This document shows positions 47,201 to 56,130 of a DNA stretch of 64,000 nucleotides, one piece after another. The notes beneath the pieces were generated by a model, which did not search any database, had not been told where the DNA came from, and saw only the letters and a list, made by a program, of their open reading frames with translations. Where the stretch lies: positions 1 through 64,000 of the forward strand of contig CACIQI010000007.1 in NCBI GenBank assembly GCA_902588745.1. The letters are read 5' to 3'. Made by a program: the position numbers and the translations under genes. This stretch comes from an uncultured Alphaproteobacteria bacterium. GTDB lineage: Bacteria > Pseudomonadota > Alphaproteobacteria > HIMB59 > GCA-002718135. Within the stretch, counting starts at the first letter, position 1. The number at the start of each line of letters is the position of its first letter.

Positions 47201-48781
47201 TCTAAAAAAGTGATGAAGTCCTCTATATTTATTTGAGAGCACAGCTAGTGGAGTGTCATCTCCCATCGATCCCGTTGCTTCTTTTTTTTCAGCAATCATA
47301 GGATGAAGTATTAATTCTATGTCTTCTACTGACCAGGCAAAGCATGCCATTCTTTTTCTTAGATCTCCAGAGTCTAAATCTCTAAATTCCTCATCAACAG
47401 ATTGAACAAGTTTATCAATATACGTAATTTTTTTAGTCCAATCACCAAATGGTTTAGTTTCTGCTAAATACTTTTTTATCTCATGATCTTTAAAAAATTT
47501 TTTCTCTTTAAAGTTGACTGCTATTAATTGACCTGGTCCTACCCTACCTCTTTCTACTATTTCATTTTCTTTAATATCAACCATTCCAGTTTCAGAACCA
47601 GCAATGAGAAGATTTTTTGTCAGAGTATATCTTATAGGTCTAAGGCCATTTCTATCCATTCCAGCAATGGCCCAATCACCGTACGCGCCACATATTGCTG
47701 CTGGACCATCCCATGGCTCCATAACTGCTCCACCATAAGCGTATAAATCTTTTATTTTTTTTGGAAAATCTCTTCTGTGTGACCAAGCTTCTGGAATTGT
47801 TATTATTTTAGCCATAGGTAAAGAACGATTAGCTTTAACTAATAACTCTATTGTTGAATCTAATGCAGCAGAGTCAGACGCTTTAGCATCAATTATGGGT
47901 TTTAAATCATCTACATTATTGCCAAAATTTTTATGTTCCATTCTTGGCTCGTGCGCAGCCATCCAATTTTTATTACCTTTAAGTGTATTTATTTCACCAT
48001 TATGAGCAATCACTCTAAAAGGCTGTGCTAAAGACCAAGTGGGAAATGTATTGGTTGAATAGCGCTGGTGATAAACTGCATACTTAGAAATAAAATTCTC
48101 ATTTTGGATGTCTGGATAAAAATTGGAAAGCTGTTCTGCTAAAAACATACCTTTATAAACAATGGACTGACAAGATAGTGAGCAAATATAAAAGTCTGAA
48201 ATATTTTGATTTCTAATTTCTTTTTCTATTCTTTTTCTAATTATATAAAGTTTATTATCAAATTCTTTTTCATCTTCTAGTTCTTCATTACAAATTAGTA
48301 TTTGTTCTATTTCAGGCCTTGTTGCTTTTGCTTTATCACCAATAATCGATGAATTAATTGGAACGTGTCTCCAACCATATATTTTCAAACCTTCTTTAAT
48401 TATTTCAGATTCAACAATTGTACGAGCGTTTTCTTGAGCGGCAAAATCTGTACGTGGTAAAAAAATCATGCCGACCCCGAAAGGTAAATCATTAGGAGTG
48501 TGGCCAGTTCTTTCTATTTGTTGAGTAAAAAAATTCTTTGGTATGGATAACTGTATTCCTGCACCATCACCTGTTTTACCATCAGCATCAACTGCTCCCC
48601 GGTGATACAAAACTCTTAAAGCTTGAACTCCTAGCTCGACTATTTCTCTTGTCTCAGAGCCATCTAAAGATGCTATTAATCCAACACCACATGATGAATG
48701 TTCATCTTGTTCATTATAAACATGATTTTCTTCTAAGAATTTTTTATCCTTTTTATACTTTTCAATAAAGTGATTAGGCAT
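44264..48781 (-). CDS. gltB: Glutamate synthase (NADPH) large subunit
   Basis: GltB makes glutamate from glutamine and 2-oxoglutarate. A 30-residue propeptide ends before the catalytic C31 (SSCGVGLIASLDG) of the class II amidotransferase domain. The central domain, the FMN domain (PGEGGQLPGGKV, ISGHNGGTGASP) and the 3Fe-4S cysteines in CIMVRQCHSNTCPVGVC follow, and the C-terminal GXGXG beta-helix (NVIIGNTVLYGATRGK, GGMAFVYD) is complete. The length of 1505 is normal. It overlaps gltD by 8 bases, which encodes the partner subunit. Confidence 0.98.
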   Translation of the reverse strand: MPNHFIEKYKKDKKFLEENHVYNEQDEHSSCGVGLIASLDGSETREIVELGVQALRVLYHRGAVDADGKTGDGAGIQLSIPKNFFTQQIERTGHTPNDLPFGVGMIFLPRTDFAAQENARTIVESEIIKEGLKIYGWRHVPINSSIIGDKAKATRPEIEQILICNEELEDEKEFDNKLYIIRKRIEKEIRNQNISDFYICSLSCQSIVYKGMFLAEQLSNFYPDIQNENFISKYAVYHQRYSTNTFPTWSLAQPFRVIAHNGEINTLKGNKNWMAAHEPRMEHKNFGNNVDDLKPIIDAKASDSAALDSTIELLVKANRSLPMAKIITIPEAWSHRRDFPKKIKDLYAYGGAVMEPWDGPAAICGAYGDWAIAGMDRNGLRPIRYTLTKNLLIAGSETGMVDIKENEIVERGRVGPGQLIAVNFKEKKFFKDHEIKKYLAETKPFGDWTKKITYIDKLVQSVDEEFRDLDSGDLRKRMACFAWSVEDIELILHPMIAEKKEATGSMGDDTPLAVLSNKYRGLHHFFRQNFSQVTNPPIDSLRERVVMSLRTRIGNLSNILDEDEDQCDHLQLNSPVLSIEQFKSMRRYMKDSVKIINTTMDKTNPENNFEIEISRINREAEQAVREGYVHIILSDKEMSKTRIALPMILVTSSVHHHLIKQNLRTFISLNVQSAECLDVQYFAVLIGVGATSVNAYMAQQAIAERHKKGLFKNLSYEECVERFINSINNGLLKTMSKMGISVINSYRGGCNFEAIGLSRNLMSKYFPSMSSKISGIGISGIERRSRLAHDNAYEESVITLPIGGNYRYRFGGEKHAFEARSIHMLQTAVTSNNYSLFKKYSSMIDEMDPINIRDLLDFKKNNNNSNSNTVEPSQEIRKRLVAPGISLGALSPEAHETLSVAMNRIGAKSDSGEGGEDPIRFKPKPNGDNASSKIKQIASGRFGVTAEYLNNCEEIEIKVAQGAKPGEGGQLPGGKVTELIAKLRHSTEGVTLISPPPHHDIYSIEDLAQLIYDLKQINPRAKVCVKLVAQSGIGTVAAGVAKAKADTILISGHNGGTGASPQTSIKYAGLPWELGLSEVHQVLSLNNLRDKVVLRTDGGLKTGKDIVIAAMLGAEEYGIGTASLVAMGCIMVRQCHSNTCPVGVCSQDEKLREKFTGTPEKVINLFSFIADEVREILGSLGFSSLDEVVGRSDLLYQVSRGSSDLDDLDLNPIIQTIDSSVGEFDIKKNTINKVSDSLDIKIIGDAKSFFETDQKIELNYNIKNTDRAIGTRLASEITTTKGMSSLPEDFFTVNFHGSAGQSFGAWSVQGTTLKVFGDANDYVAKGLSGGKIVIQPSSSSQLKTNKNVIIGNTVLYGATRGKLFAAGTAGDRFAVRNSGAHAVIEGCGDNGCEYMTGGSAVILGEVGNNFGAGMTGGMAFVYDKEGTLPLRINLEDIFYQQQMTTYWEKVLYQKIEEHIKETNSMYAKNLLENWENEKLLFWQIVPKEMINKFDQPVLIQEEKSA

Positions 48782-50219
48782 TTACTGCTTTCTTATTAAT
48801 ATTATTTTGATCAGAAAAATTATTTTCTAAATATTCATTAATATTTTTTGCTGCATCACGACCATCTTTGATTCCCCAAACAACTAAACTTGCACCGCGA
48901 ACAATATCTCCAGCAGCAAATACTCCATCAATTGATGTCATCATATTTTTATAATTAATTTTTAGCGTACCCCATCTTGTAACTGTCAGGTCATTATAAT
49001 CAAAAAGCTTAGGTAAATTTTCAGGTTCAAAACCCAAAGCTTCTATAGCTAAATCAACATCTAGCTCTTTTTCCGTACCTTCTTTTGGCTCTGGCTTCCT
49101 TCTACCTGACTCATCAGGTTCTCCAAGTTGCATTAAAACAGTTCTGACATTTTTCAATGAGCCGTTTCCCGAATACTCAGTTGGTAAAGTCAACCATTGA
49201 AAGTCGACGCCCTCTTCTATTGCATTTTGAACTTCTCTTTGCGAACCAGGCATATTTGTCTTATCACGTCTGTAAAGACACTTAACAGATTTTGCTCCTT
49301 GTCTTACAGCCGTTCTAACGCAATCCATAGCGGTATCACCGCCACCAATGACAACTACATTTTTTCCATTTGCGTTTAATCTTCCATTTGTGAAATCTTC
49401 AACTTTATCTTTTAAACCAGTCTTGTTACTCGCTATTAGGAAATCTAAAGCTGGTACAACATTATTAAAATTGGATGTATTTAGATTTATTTCTCTAAAT
49501 TTGTAAACCCCGGTTGCTATAAGAACTGCATCATGCTTATTTTTAATATCTTCAAAAGTAATGTCTTTTCCGATATCGCAGTTTAACTCAAACTTAATTC
49601 CACTTTCTTTAAGTCGATTTGTTCTTCTTATAACAATATCTTTTTCTAGTTTAAAATTTGGAATACCATAAATTAAAAGACCTCCTGGTCTATCGTAGCG
49701 ATCATATATTGTAACTTGAAATCCTTTTTTACGAAGTTCTTCTGCTGCAGCTAATCCAGCAGGACCAGAACCAATAATTCCAACACTTTGATTTCTTTCT
49801 TCAACTGGTTCTATATTTTGAACCCAACCTTCTTCCCAAGCTTTATCCGTAATATATTTTTCTATCGATCCAATAGTAACAGTACCGTGGCCAGATTGTT
49901 CAATTACACAGTTACCTTCACACAAACGATCTTGGGGACATATACGACCACAAATTTCAGGCATGTTATTTGTAGAGCTGGAAATTTCAAATGCCTCCTG
50001 CATTCTATCCTCAGCAGTTAGTTTTAACCAATCTGGAATATTATTGTGTAAAGGACAATGAACTTGGCAGAAAGGAACACCGCATTGAGAACATCTGGAA
50101 GCTTGTTCTTCTGCCTTTTGTGAAGCATATTTAGCATAAATTTCATCAAATGATTTAACCCTCTCTTTGGCAGATATTTTACTAGGATTTTCTTTGTTTA
50201 TTTTTGTAAATTTTAGCAT
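48774..50219 (-). CDS. gltD: Glutamate synthase small subunit
   Basis: GltD passes electrons from NADPH through FAD and two 4Fe-4S clusters to GltB. Cluster cysteines are visible at 43, 46, 51, 55 and at 90, 94, 100, 104. The FAD motif GSGPAG lies at 150-155, and a second dinucleotide fold carries VVIGGGDTAMDCVRTA. AAGDIVRGASLVVWGI near the end is the final FAD contact. The length is 481. Order gltD-gltB is normal for alphaproteobacteria of this type. Confidence 0.97.
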   Translation of the reverse strand: MLKFTKINKENPSKISAKERVKSFDEIYAKYASQKAEEQASRCSQCGVPFCQVHCPLHNNIPDWLKLTAEDRMQEAFEISSSTNNMPEICGRICPQDRLCEGNCVIEQSGHGTVTIGSIEKYITDKAWEEGWVQNIEPVEERNQSVGIIGSGPAGLAAAEELRKKGFQVTIYDRYDRPGGLLIYGIPNFKLEKDIVIRRTNRLKESGIKFELNCDIGKDITFEDIKNKHDAVLIATGVYKFREINLNTSNFNNVVPALDFLIASNKTGLKDKVEDFTNGRLNANGKNVVVIGGGDTAMDCVRTAVRQGAKSVKCLYRRDKTNMPGSQREVQNAIEEGVDFQWLTLPTEYSGNGSLKNVRTVLMQLGEPDESGRRKPEPKEGTEKELDVDLAIEALGFEPENLPKLFDYNDLTVTRWGTLKINYKNMMTSIDGVFAAGDIVRGASLVVWGIKDGRDAAKNINEYLENNFSDQNNINKKAVNA

Positions 50220-50303
50220 TTAGTTATCATTTGTTTACTATTTTATCTAGATCGAACCAAATACACATTCAAGATGAAAAAAGAAACAATAATTTTGTAA
50301 TAA

Positions 50304-50322
50304 TAGTACCATCTATGTACTA
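50304..50322. terminator. Weak hairpin between NDUFA9-like gene and gltD
   Basis: TAGTAC and GTACTA form a perfect 6-bp stem with a 7-base loop, 16 bases past the stop of the upstream gene and 85 bases before gltD. The tail is T-rich but interrupted, so it may be a weak terminator or an operator for gltDB instead. Confidence 0.3.
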
Positions 50323-50337
50323 AAACTGAGAAAACCC

Positions 50338-51243
50338 TTAATTCACAACAATATTTTTAAGTATTTGTAGTGTATCCTGTGGATTAATATCAAGATTTTG
50401 GAACGATTTATCGACATTTACGAGAATATTATCCTTTTCAAATAATATTAACTGTTCTGAGGTAAGAGGAGAAATTGGAGTTTTTTCAGCAATATTTATC
50501 ATAGGTTTCATAAATGCCATAGGAACAGGAACTAAAACTCGAGTTTTGTTTAAAAAATTAGAAATATGATTAAAAAATTCTTTGTAAGAATAAATCCTAG
50601 GGCCAGCAAGTTCGTAAATATTTTTCCCCTTAATATTGGAATTAATTATTTCATCAACGGCTAAAGAAACATCATCAATAAATACGGGTTGGAATTTTGT
50701 TGAACCATCTCCAAAAAGTGGCACAAAAAAAGAAGCTTTAAATATTGGCAAAAGTCTTTTCATGAAGATATCGCCACCACCTATAATAACACCAGGTCTA
50801 ATAATAATTACATTATCTAGTTGTTTAAAAGCTTCCTTTTCAGATTTATATACTGCAATACTTCTTGTTGAATTTCTATCAATATCTACACCAAGACCAG
50901 AAAAAAAAATGAATTGTTTTAATTGCTTACTAGATTTTAAAATTCTAATAAGTTTCTGATTAAACTTAAATATTGTATTATTAAAATCACCTTTCTTTTG
51001 ATCGTATGTAGTTTTCAAATTAATGCATACATCTGCATTATTTAAAACAGATTTAAGCCTTTTTTCTTCTAATGAAGAATAACGAAAAGGAACTACCTGT
51101 CCTGTAACACCTAAGAGTCGGATTTTAGCTTCTTGTACTGATCTTTGATATGGAACAATAATTTTATACCCTTTTTTGGAAAGTCTTCTTATTATATGTT
51201 TTCCAACAAAACCTGCACCTCCAAAAATTACTATTGATTTCAT
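50338..51243 (-). CDS. NDUFA9-like NAD(P)-binding protein (atypical SDR)
   Basis: This 301-residue protein has an N-terminal Rossmann fold (FGGAGFVGKHIIRRL). The sequence follows the complex I NDUFA9/39-kDa subunit family (RYSSLEEKRLKSVLNNADVC, QFIFFSGLGVD, PVFIDDVSLAVDEII, ELAGPRIYSYKEFF). In alphaproteobacteria such proteins accompany respiratory complex I, but no nuo gene is nearby. It is transcribed toward gltD. Confidence 0.83.
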   Translation of the reverse strand: MKSIVIFGGAGFVGKHIIRRLSKKGYKIIVPYQRSVQEAKIRLLGVTGQVVPFRYSSLEEKRLKSVLNNADVCINLKTTYDQKKGDFNNTIFKFNQKLIRILKSSKQLKQFIFFSGLGVDIDRNSTRSIAVYKSEKEAFKQLDNVIIIRPGVIIGGGDIFMKRLLPIFKASFFVPLFGDGSTKFQPVFIDDVSLAVDEIINSNIKGKNIYELAGPRIYSYKEFFNHISNFLNKTRVLVPVPMAFMKPMINIAEKTPISPLTSEQLILFEKDNILVNVDKSFQNLDINPQDTLQILKNIVVN

Positions 51244-51306
51244 GGCCTTTAATTAAATAAATGATATAGAGGAAAAAATATAAATTAAACAGTTAATATA
51301 ATCAAA

Positions 51307-51915
51307 ATGAAAATAAATGTCTATCATGGAGATCTCCCAGAAAGTTTTAAAGCTGCTAGTATTGTTGCTTTAGATAGCGAAACAATGGGTTTAAATCCTA
51401 AAAGAGATAAACTATGTTTAATACAGATTTCGAATGGAGATGAAATATGTCATCTGGTGACAATTGATTTATTAAATAAAAAACCTGTAAATTTAATTAA
51501 AATTCTTAAAAATAATAAAATACAAAAAATATTTCATTATGCTAGATTTGATGTTGCAGTTTTTAAACATAATTTCAAAATAAATATAAAAAATATTTAT
51601 TGTACTAAAATTGCATCAAAACTTGTCAGAACCTATACAGATAAACATGGATATAAAGATCTTTGTAGTGAATTATTAGGTAAATCAATTTCAAAAACTG
51701 AACAATCTTCTGATTGGGGTGGAGAATTAACTAAAGATCAACAACAATATGCCGCAACTGATGTTCTTTATTTACATAAAATAAAAGATCATCTTGATAG
51801 AATGTTATTAAGAGAAAAAAGAATAAAACTTGCCAAAGCTTGTTTTGACTTTATTCAATATAGAACAGATCTAGATAATAGTGGTTGGGCTGATCAGGAT
51901 ATTTTTAAGCATTAA
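51307..51915 (+). CDS. rnd: Ribonuclease D, exonuclease domain only
   Basis: This DEDDy 3'-5' exoribonuclease acts in RNA maturation. Catalytic residues are D23 and E25 (ALDSETMGL), D82 (ARFDVAVF), Y148 and D152 (YAATDVLYL). At 202 residues it lacks the HRDC domains of E. coli RNase D, a short form common in alphaproteobacteria. It overlaps kdsD by one base and opens the kdsD-lpt unit. Confidence 0.93.
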   Translation: MKINVYHGDLPESFKAASIVALDSETMGLNPKRDKLCLIQISNGDEICHLVTIDLLNKKPVNLIKILKNNKIQKIFHYARFDVAVFKHNFKINIKNIYCTKIASKLVRTYTDKHGYKDLCSELLGKSISKTEQSSDWGGELTKDQQQYAATDVLYLHKIKDHLDRMLLREKRIKLAKACFDFIQYRTDLDNSGWADQDIFKH

Positions 51916-52877
51916 TGAAGAATTATAATAAAAAAATAATTGATAGTGCAAAAAGAACTTTAAATCGGGAACTCAATAGTATTAAAAATTTAAAGTCTGT
52001 ATTTAATAGTAATTTTTGTAAAGCTATAAATTTAATTTATAATACTAAAGGTAAAATTGTTGTAACAGGTGTGGGCAAGAGTGCACATATTGGTAATAAA
52101 TTTTCAGCCACACTTACATCTACTGGTACACCTTCTTATTTTGTACATGCAACTGAGGCTAGTCATGGTGATTTAGGAAGTATTAAAAAAGAAGACTGTG
52201 TTATTGCAATTTCCAACTCTGGTGAAACATCTGAGTTAAATAATATTATTCAATTTACAAAAAGATTTAATATTAAACTGATTAGTATTACTAGTAATTC
52301 AAAAAGTACTTTAAATAAGAATTCAAACGTAAGTATTGTTTACAAAAAACCAATAGAAGCATGTCCTCTAAATTTAGCTCCCACCAGTTCTACATCAATG
52401 TCTATGATAATTGGAGATTGTATTGCAATAGCTTTATTGGAACTTAGAGGATTTAAAAGTACTCAGTTTAAGAGTCTTCATCCTGGAGGTAATCTAGGTA
52501 AAGATTTAAAAAACTTAAGTGAAATCATGCATAAAAACAAAGAAATTCCATTAGCAAAATTAAATGAAAAAATGTCAAAAGCTCTTCTTACTATGACAAA
52601 AAAGAGTTTTGGATGTATTGGTGTAGTTAATGAAAAAAATCAAATTGTTGGGATAATTACTGATGGTGACTTGAGAAGAAAATTAAATTCGAAGTTTTTT
52701 GATAAAAAAGCATCAGAAATAATGACTAAAAAACCAACATTGGCAAATAAGAATATGTTAGTAGGGGAAGCAATTAATTTAATGAATACAAAAAAAATAA
52801 CAAGTTTATTTATTTGTGATAATAAAAGACCATTAGGAATAGTTCATATCCATGATTTGTTAAGATTGACGAGTTAA
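51915..52877 (+). CDS. kdsD: Arabinose-5-phosphate isomerase
   Basis: KdsD converts ribulose 5-phosphate to arabinose 5-phosphate, the first step to Kdo. The SIS domain has VTGVGKSAHIGNK, ATEASHGDLG and ISNSGETSEL. PTSSTSMSMIIGDCIA is also typical. Two CBS domains occupy about 205-320 (GIITDGDLRRKL, GIVHIHDLL). It is a full-length 320-residue enzyme. It pairs with kdsB elsewhere in the window for Kdo supply. Confidence 0.96.
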   Translation: MKNYNKKIIDSAKRTLNRELNSIKNLKSVFNSNFCKAINLIYNTKGKIVVTGVGKSAHIGNKFSATLTSTGTPSYFVHATEASHGDLGSIKKEDCVIAISNSGETSELNNIIQFTKRFNIKLISITSNSKSTLNKNSNVSIVYKKPIEACPLNLAPTSSTSMSMIIGDCIAIALLELRGFKSTQFKSLHPGGNLGKDLKNLSEIMHKNKEIPLAKLNEKMSKALLTMTKKSFGCIGVVNEKNQIVGIITDGDLRRKLNSKFFDKKASEIMTKKPTLANKNMLVGEAINLMNTKKITSLFICDNKRPLGIVHIHDLLRLTS

Positions 52878-52878
52878 T

Positions 52879-53328
52879 TTGAATTTTTTTTTACATATAA
52901 ATAGTAAATTAATATTTTTTTTAGGAATTCTGGTTATATCTTTTTTTTTATTAATAATATTTTCAAAACAAATTAGTCTTACAAATATTGAAGTTGAAAA
53001 AATTAAAAAAAATTTAACTAGCGCTGATATTGCAGAACCAAAGTTTGCTATAAATAATGAATCCAAAAAAATATATATTACAGCAAAAGAAGGAAATTTT
53101 TTGAATAATGATGAAATTCTATTAAAAAAAAATGTCAGATTTAAATCAAATGATTTTAGTATTGAAACTGAGAGAGTTATTTTTGATAGAAATAAACAAA
53201 CTGCAAAAAGTGAAACTAAGTCACTTTTTAAATCAAAAAATACTACAATTTTTTCAAATGGATTTAATATATATGATAAAGGAGACAAGATAATCTTTTT
53301 TGGTAAATCTTTTGTTGTTCTTAAATGA
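52879..53328 (+). CDS. lptC: LPS export system protein LptC
   Basis: LptC is a bitopic inner-membrane protein that passes LPS to LptA. Residues about 10-30 form a membrane anchor (FFLGILVISFFLLIIF), followed by a periplasmic beta region with AEPKFAINNES, ITAKEGNF and TKSLFKSK. The length is 149, slightly short. The start is TTG one base after the kdsD stop; no ATG is available before the anchor. It overlaps lptA by 4 bases. Confidence 0.85.
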   Translation: MNFFLHINSKLIFFLGILVISFFLLIIFSKQISLTNIEVEKIKKNLTSADIAEPKFAINNESKKIYITAKEGNFLNNDEILLKKNVRFKSNDFSIETERVIFDRNKQTAKSETKSLFKSKNTTIFSNGFNIYDKGDKIIFFGKSFVVLK

Positions 53329-54095
53329 AATTAATTTTTAAAGTTATAATTTTGCTAGTTTTATCAATTAGTATTTCAGCTAGAGAAAAAGGTGAGACTG
53401 AAATCACTACTGATGATGGAATTGAAGTATTTCAAAATGAAAAATATTATTTACTAAAAAAAAATGTTAAAATTGAGTCAGATAATTTCATTCTAACGGC
53501 TGATGATGTAAAAATCAATTTTAATAAAAGTTTGTATGATATTACCATACTTGATGCCAAAGGTAATGTTGATTTTGTTTCTCAAGAATTTCAAATGAAG
53601 GGTAGTGGTGAAAAGTTAAATTTTGAAGTCAAATTCGAAAATATTAAAATTGAAGGATTAGATTCAGAACTTTTAACAGAAGATATTGAAATGTATTCTG
53701 ATGGCTACATTGAAGTTAATAATCAAAATGGAAGATTTTCATTAAAAGGGTCAAATTCGAAATTAATTAATGAAGAAATTTTTATTGAGGGATTTTCAAT
53801 AGATGGAATTTTTACTAAAAATACAAATTCCAATAAAAAAGAAATCACCTTATTAAATGTCGTTGATGATAAAATTTCGTTCGCAAAGAATAATGATACT
53901 GAAATGTATGCAAAAAAAATAAATTTTGACAATAATACATCACTTATTGAATTAATTGACACGGTTACTATAATTCGTAATGGTGAAAATATAACAGGTG
54001 ATTATGGAACTCTTGATACAAAAAATAATTCGTATAAAATTAAATCAAATGACCAAAAAAAGGTTAAAGCATTAATTCTAAATAATGAACAATAA
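53325..54095 (+). CDS. lptA: LPS transport periplasmic protein LptA
   Basis: LptA forms the periplasmic bridge for LPS. A signal peptide (residues 1-19, ending SISISA) is followed by OstA-type repeats such as LTADDVKINFNKSLYD, ILDAKGNVDFVS and GSGEKLNF. At 256 residues it is longer than the about 185 of E. coli LptA, with extra beta repeats. It lies between lptC and lptB with overlaps on both sides. Confidence 0.87.
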   Translation: MKLIFKVIILLVLSISISAREKGETEITTDDGIEVFQNEKYYLLKKNVKIESDNFILTADDVKINFNKSLYDITILDAKGNVDFVSQEFQMKGSGEKLNFEVKFENIKIEGLDSELLTEDIEMYSDGYIEVNNQNGRFSLKGSNSKLINEEIFIEGFSIDGIFTKNTNSNKKEITLLNVVDDKISFAKNNDTEMYAKKINFDNNTSLIELIDTVTIIRNGENITGDYGTLDTKNNSYKIKSNDQKKVKALILNNEQ

Positions 54096-54831
54096 ATTTA
54101 AAATATTAGAAAATGGTCTAATAATAAATAAAGTTTCTAAAACTTATGGAAGCAAAAAAGTTGTAAGAGATGTAAGTATATCTATAAATAGGAACGAAAT
54201 AGTTGGATTATTAGGCCCAAATGGCGCAGGAAAAACTACTACTTTTTATATTATTGTTGGTTTAGTAAAACCAGATAGTGGAAGTATTGTTTTAGATAAG
54301 TTAGATGTATCTAGTCTTCCAATTTATTTAAGAGGAAAACTTGGTATAAGTTATCTTCCTCAAGAAGCTTCTATTTTTAGAGGTATGAATGTTGAAGATA
54401 ATCTTCTTTCAATAATTGAAATCACTGAGAATGATAGAAATAAACAAAATATAATTTTACAAAATTTACTTAATGAATTTGATATTAATCATGTGAGGAA
54501 GTCTAGATCAATTGTATTATCAGGTGGAGAAAGAAGAAGGTTAGAAATAGCAAGAACTCTAGCTACCAACCCAAAATATTTATTACTTGATGAACCTCTT
54601 ACAGGTATTGATCCAGTATCTATTGAGGAAATAAAAATTATAATTAAAAAATTAAAAGAAAGAAATATCGGAATATTAATTACAGATCATAATGTTAGAG
54701 AAACTTTAAAGATTGTTGATAGGGTGTATATTGTTAATGAAGGAGCAATATTTTACGAAGGAGATCCTGTATCAGCTGTAAACGATGATAAAATAAAAAA
54801 ATTTTATTTGGGTTCAAATTTTAAACTTTAA
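54085..54831 (+). CDS. lptB: LPS export ABC ATPase LptB
   Basis: LptB powers LPS extraction with LptF/LptG. Walker A GPNGAGKT lies at 44-51, the signature is LSGGERRRLEIARTLA and Walker B LLLDEPLTGIDPVS. The start overlaps lptA by 11 bases. In many relatives rpoN and hpf follow, but here aroA begins directly after the stop. Confidence 0.96.
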   Translation: MNNKFKILENGLIINKVSKTYGSKKVVRDVSISINRNEIVGLLGPNGAGKTTTFYIIVGLVKPDSGSIVLDKLDVSSLPIYLRGKLGISYLPQEASIFRGMNVEDNLLSIIEITENDRNKQNIILQNLLNEFDINHVRKSRSIVLSGGERRRLEIARTLATNPKYLLLDEPLTGIDPVSIEEIKIIIKKLKERNIGILITDHNVRETLKIVDRVYIVNEGAIFYEGDPVSAVNDDKIKKFYLGSNFKL

Positions 54832-56130
54832 ATGATTAGTAATGCAATTAAAGAAGGTATAAATGGTACACCTAATATACCAGGAGATAAATCTATATCT
54901 CATAGATCAATAATAATTCCTTCAATTTCAAATGGAATTTGTGAAATAAATAATCTTTTAAAATCAGAAGATGTTTTACATACACTTAATGCTTTTAGAT
55001 CTATGGGGGTCAAAATCTTAGAAGAAGACAGTAAAATAATTATATATGGGAAAGGTTTAAATTCCTTAAAACAACCAAAGGATGATATTTATCTTGGTAA
55101 TTCTGGAACAAGCGCTAGATTGTTAACTGGCCTTTTGTCATCTCAAAAATTTAATTCCATTATTACAGGTGATAAATCTCTATCTAAAAGACCAATGGAG
55201 AGGATTTCAAATCCTTTAAGTAAAATGAATGCAAAAATACAAACTACTAATGGATCTTTGCCACTAAAGATTAAAGGAAATAATTTAATATCATGTGAAA
55301 TTGATCTGGAGATACCATCTGCTCAAATTAAATCAGGTTTATTATTAGCAAGTTTAAACACAAAAGGTGAAACTAGAATTACTGAATATAAAGTAACAAG
55401 AGATCATACAGAAACAATGCTAAAAGCGTTTGGTGCAGATATAGAAATAAAAAAAACTGATATTAAGAAAGTAATTAAAATAAATGGAGGTAAAGAACTA
55501 AAATCTAAAAATATTGATGTTCCAAATGATTTATCCAGTAGTGCCTTCTTTATAGTGTCTGCGTTAATTAATCATAATTCACATGTAGTTCTTAAAAAAA
55601 TAAACAATAATCCTACAAGGAATGGATTGATCAATGCTTTAAAAAAAATGGGTGCAAAAATTTCTTTACTAAATAAACGAATCACTAACGATGAAGAAAT
55701 TTGTGATATTGAAGTTACATACTCCAAATTAAATGGATGTGATCTTGGGCCAGAATTTGCAGACTTAATGATAGATGAATATCCTATATTAGCTGTTGCT
55801 GCTTCTTTTGCAAATTCTCCAAGTATATTCCGTGGATTAAATGAGTTAAAAGTTAAAGAGAGTGATAGATTAAAATTAATTTTAGTTAATTTAAAAAATT
55901 GTGGAGTGAATTGTAAAGTAGAAAATAATGATCTTTATATTTATCCTTCTGAAAAATATGAAATTAAAAATAATGTTATTCAAACTGATTTCGACCATAG
56001 AATTGCAATGTCATTTGCAATAATGGGAACAAGAATTGGGCCGCTAGAAATTAGTGAATCAGGGTCTATAAATACTAGTTTTCCTACATTTAAAGATGAG
56101 TTGAATAGGTTAGGTGGTAATTTTTTTTGA
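54832..56130 (+). CDS. aroA: 5-enolpyruvylshikimate-3-phosphate synthase
   Basis: AroA is the sixth enzyme of the shikimate pathway. Active-site parts are GDKSISHRS (18-26), NSGTSAR (90-96), SAQIK (163-167), RDHTE (190-194), NPTR (260-263) and D315 in LMIDEYP. The four motifs GDKS, SAQxK, RxHTE and NxTR are those used to define class II EPSP synthases. The glycine in NSGT is kept. The length is 432. It abuts lptB, and its TGA overlaps the cmk TTG start. Confidence 0.96.
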   Translation: MISNAIKEGINGTPNIPGDKSISHRSIIIPSISNGICEINNLLKSEDVLHTLNAFRSMGVKILEEDSKIIIYGKGLNSLKQPKDDIYLGNSGTSARLLTGLLSSQKFNSIITGDKSLSKRPMERISNPLSKMNAKIQTTNGSLPLKIKGNNLISCEIDLEIPSAQIKSGLLLASLNTKGETRITEYKVTRDHTETMLKAFGADIEIKKTDIKKVIKINGGKELKSKNIDVPNDLSSSAFFIVSALINHNSHVVLKKINNNPTRNGLINALKKMGAKISLLNKRITNDEEICDIEVTYSKLNGCDLGPEFADLMIDEYPILAVAASFANSPSIFRGLNELKVKESDRLKLILVNLKNCGVNCKVENNDLYIYPSEKYEIKNNVIQTDFDHRIAMSFAIMGTRIGPLEISESGSINTSFPTFKDELNRLGGNFF

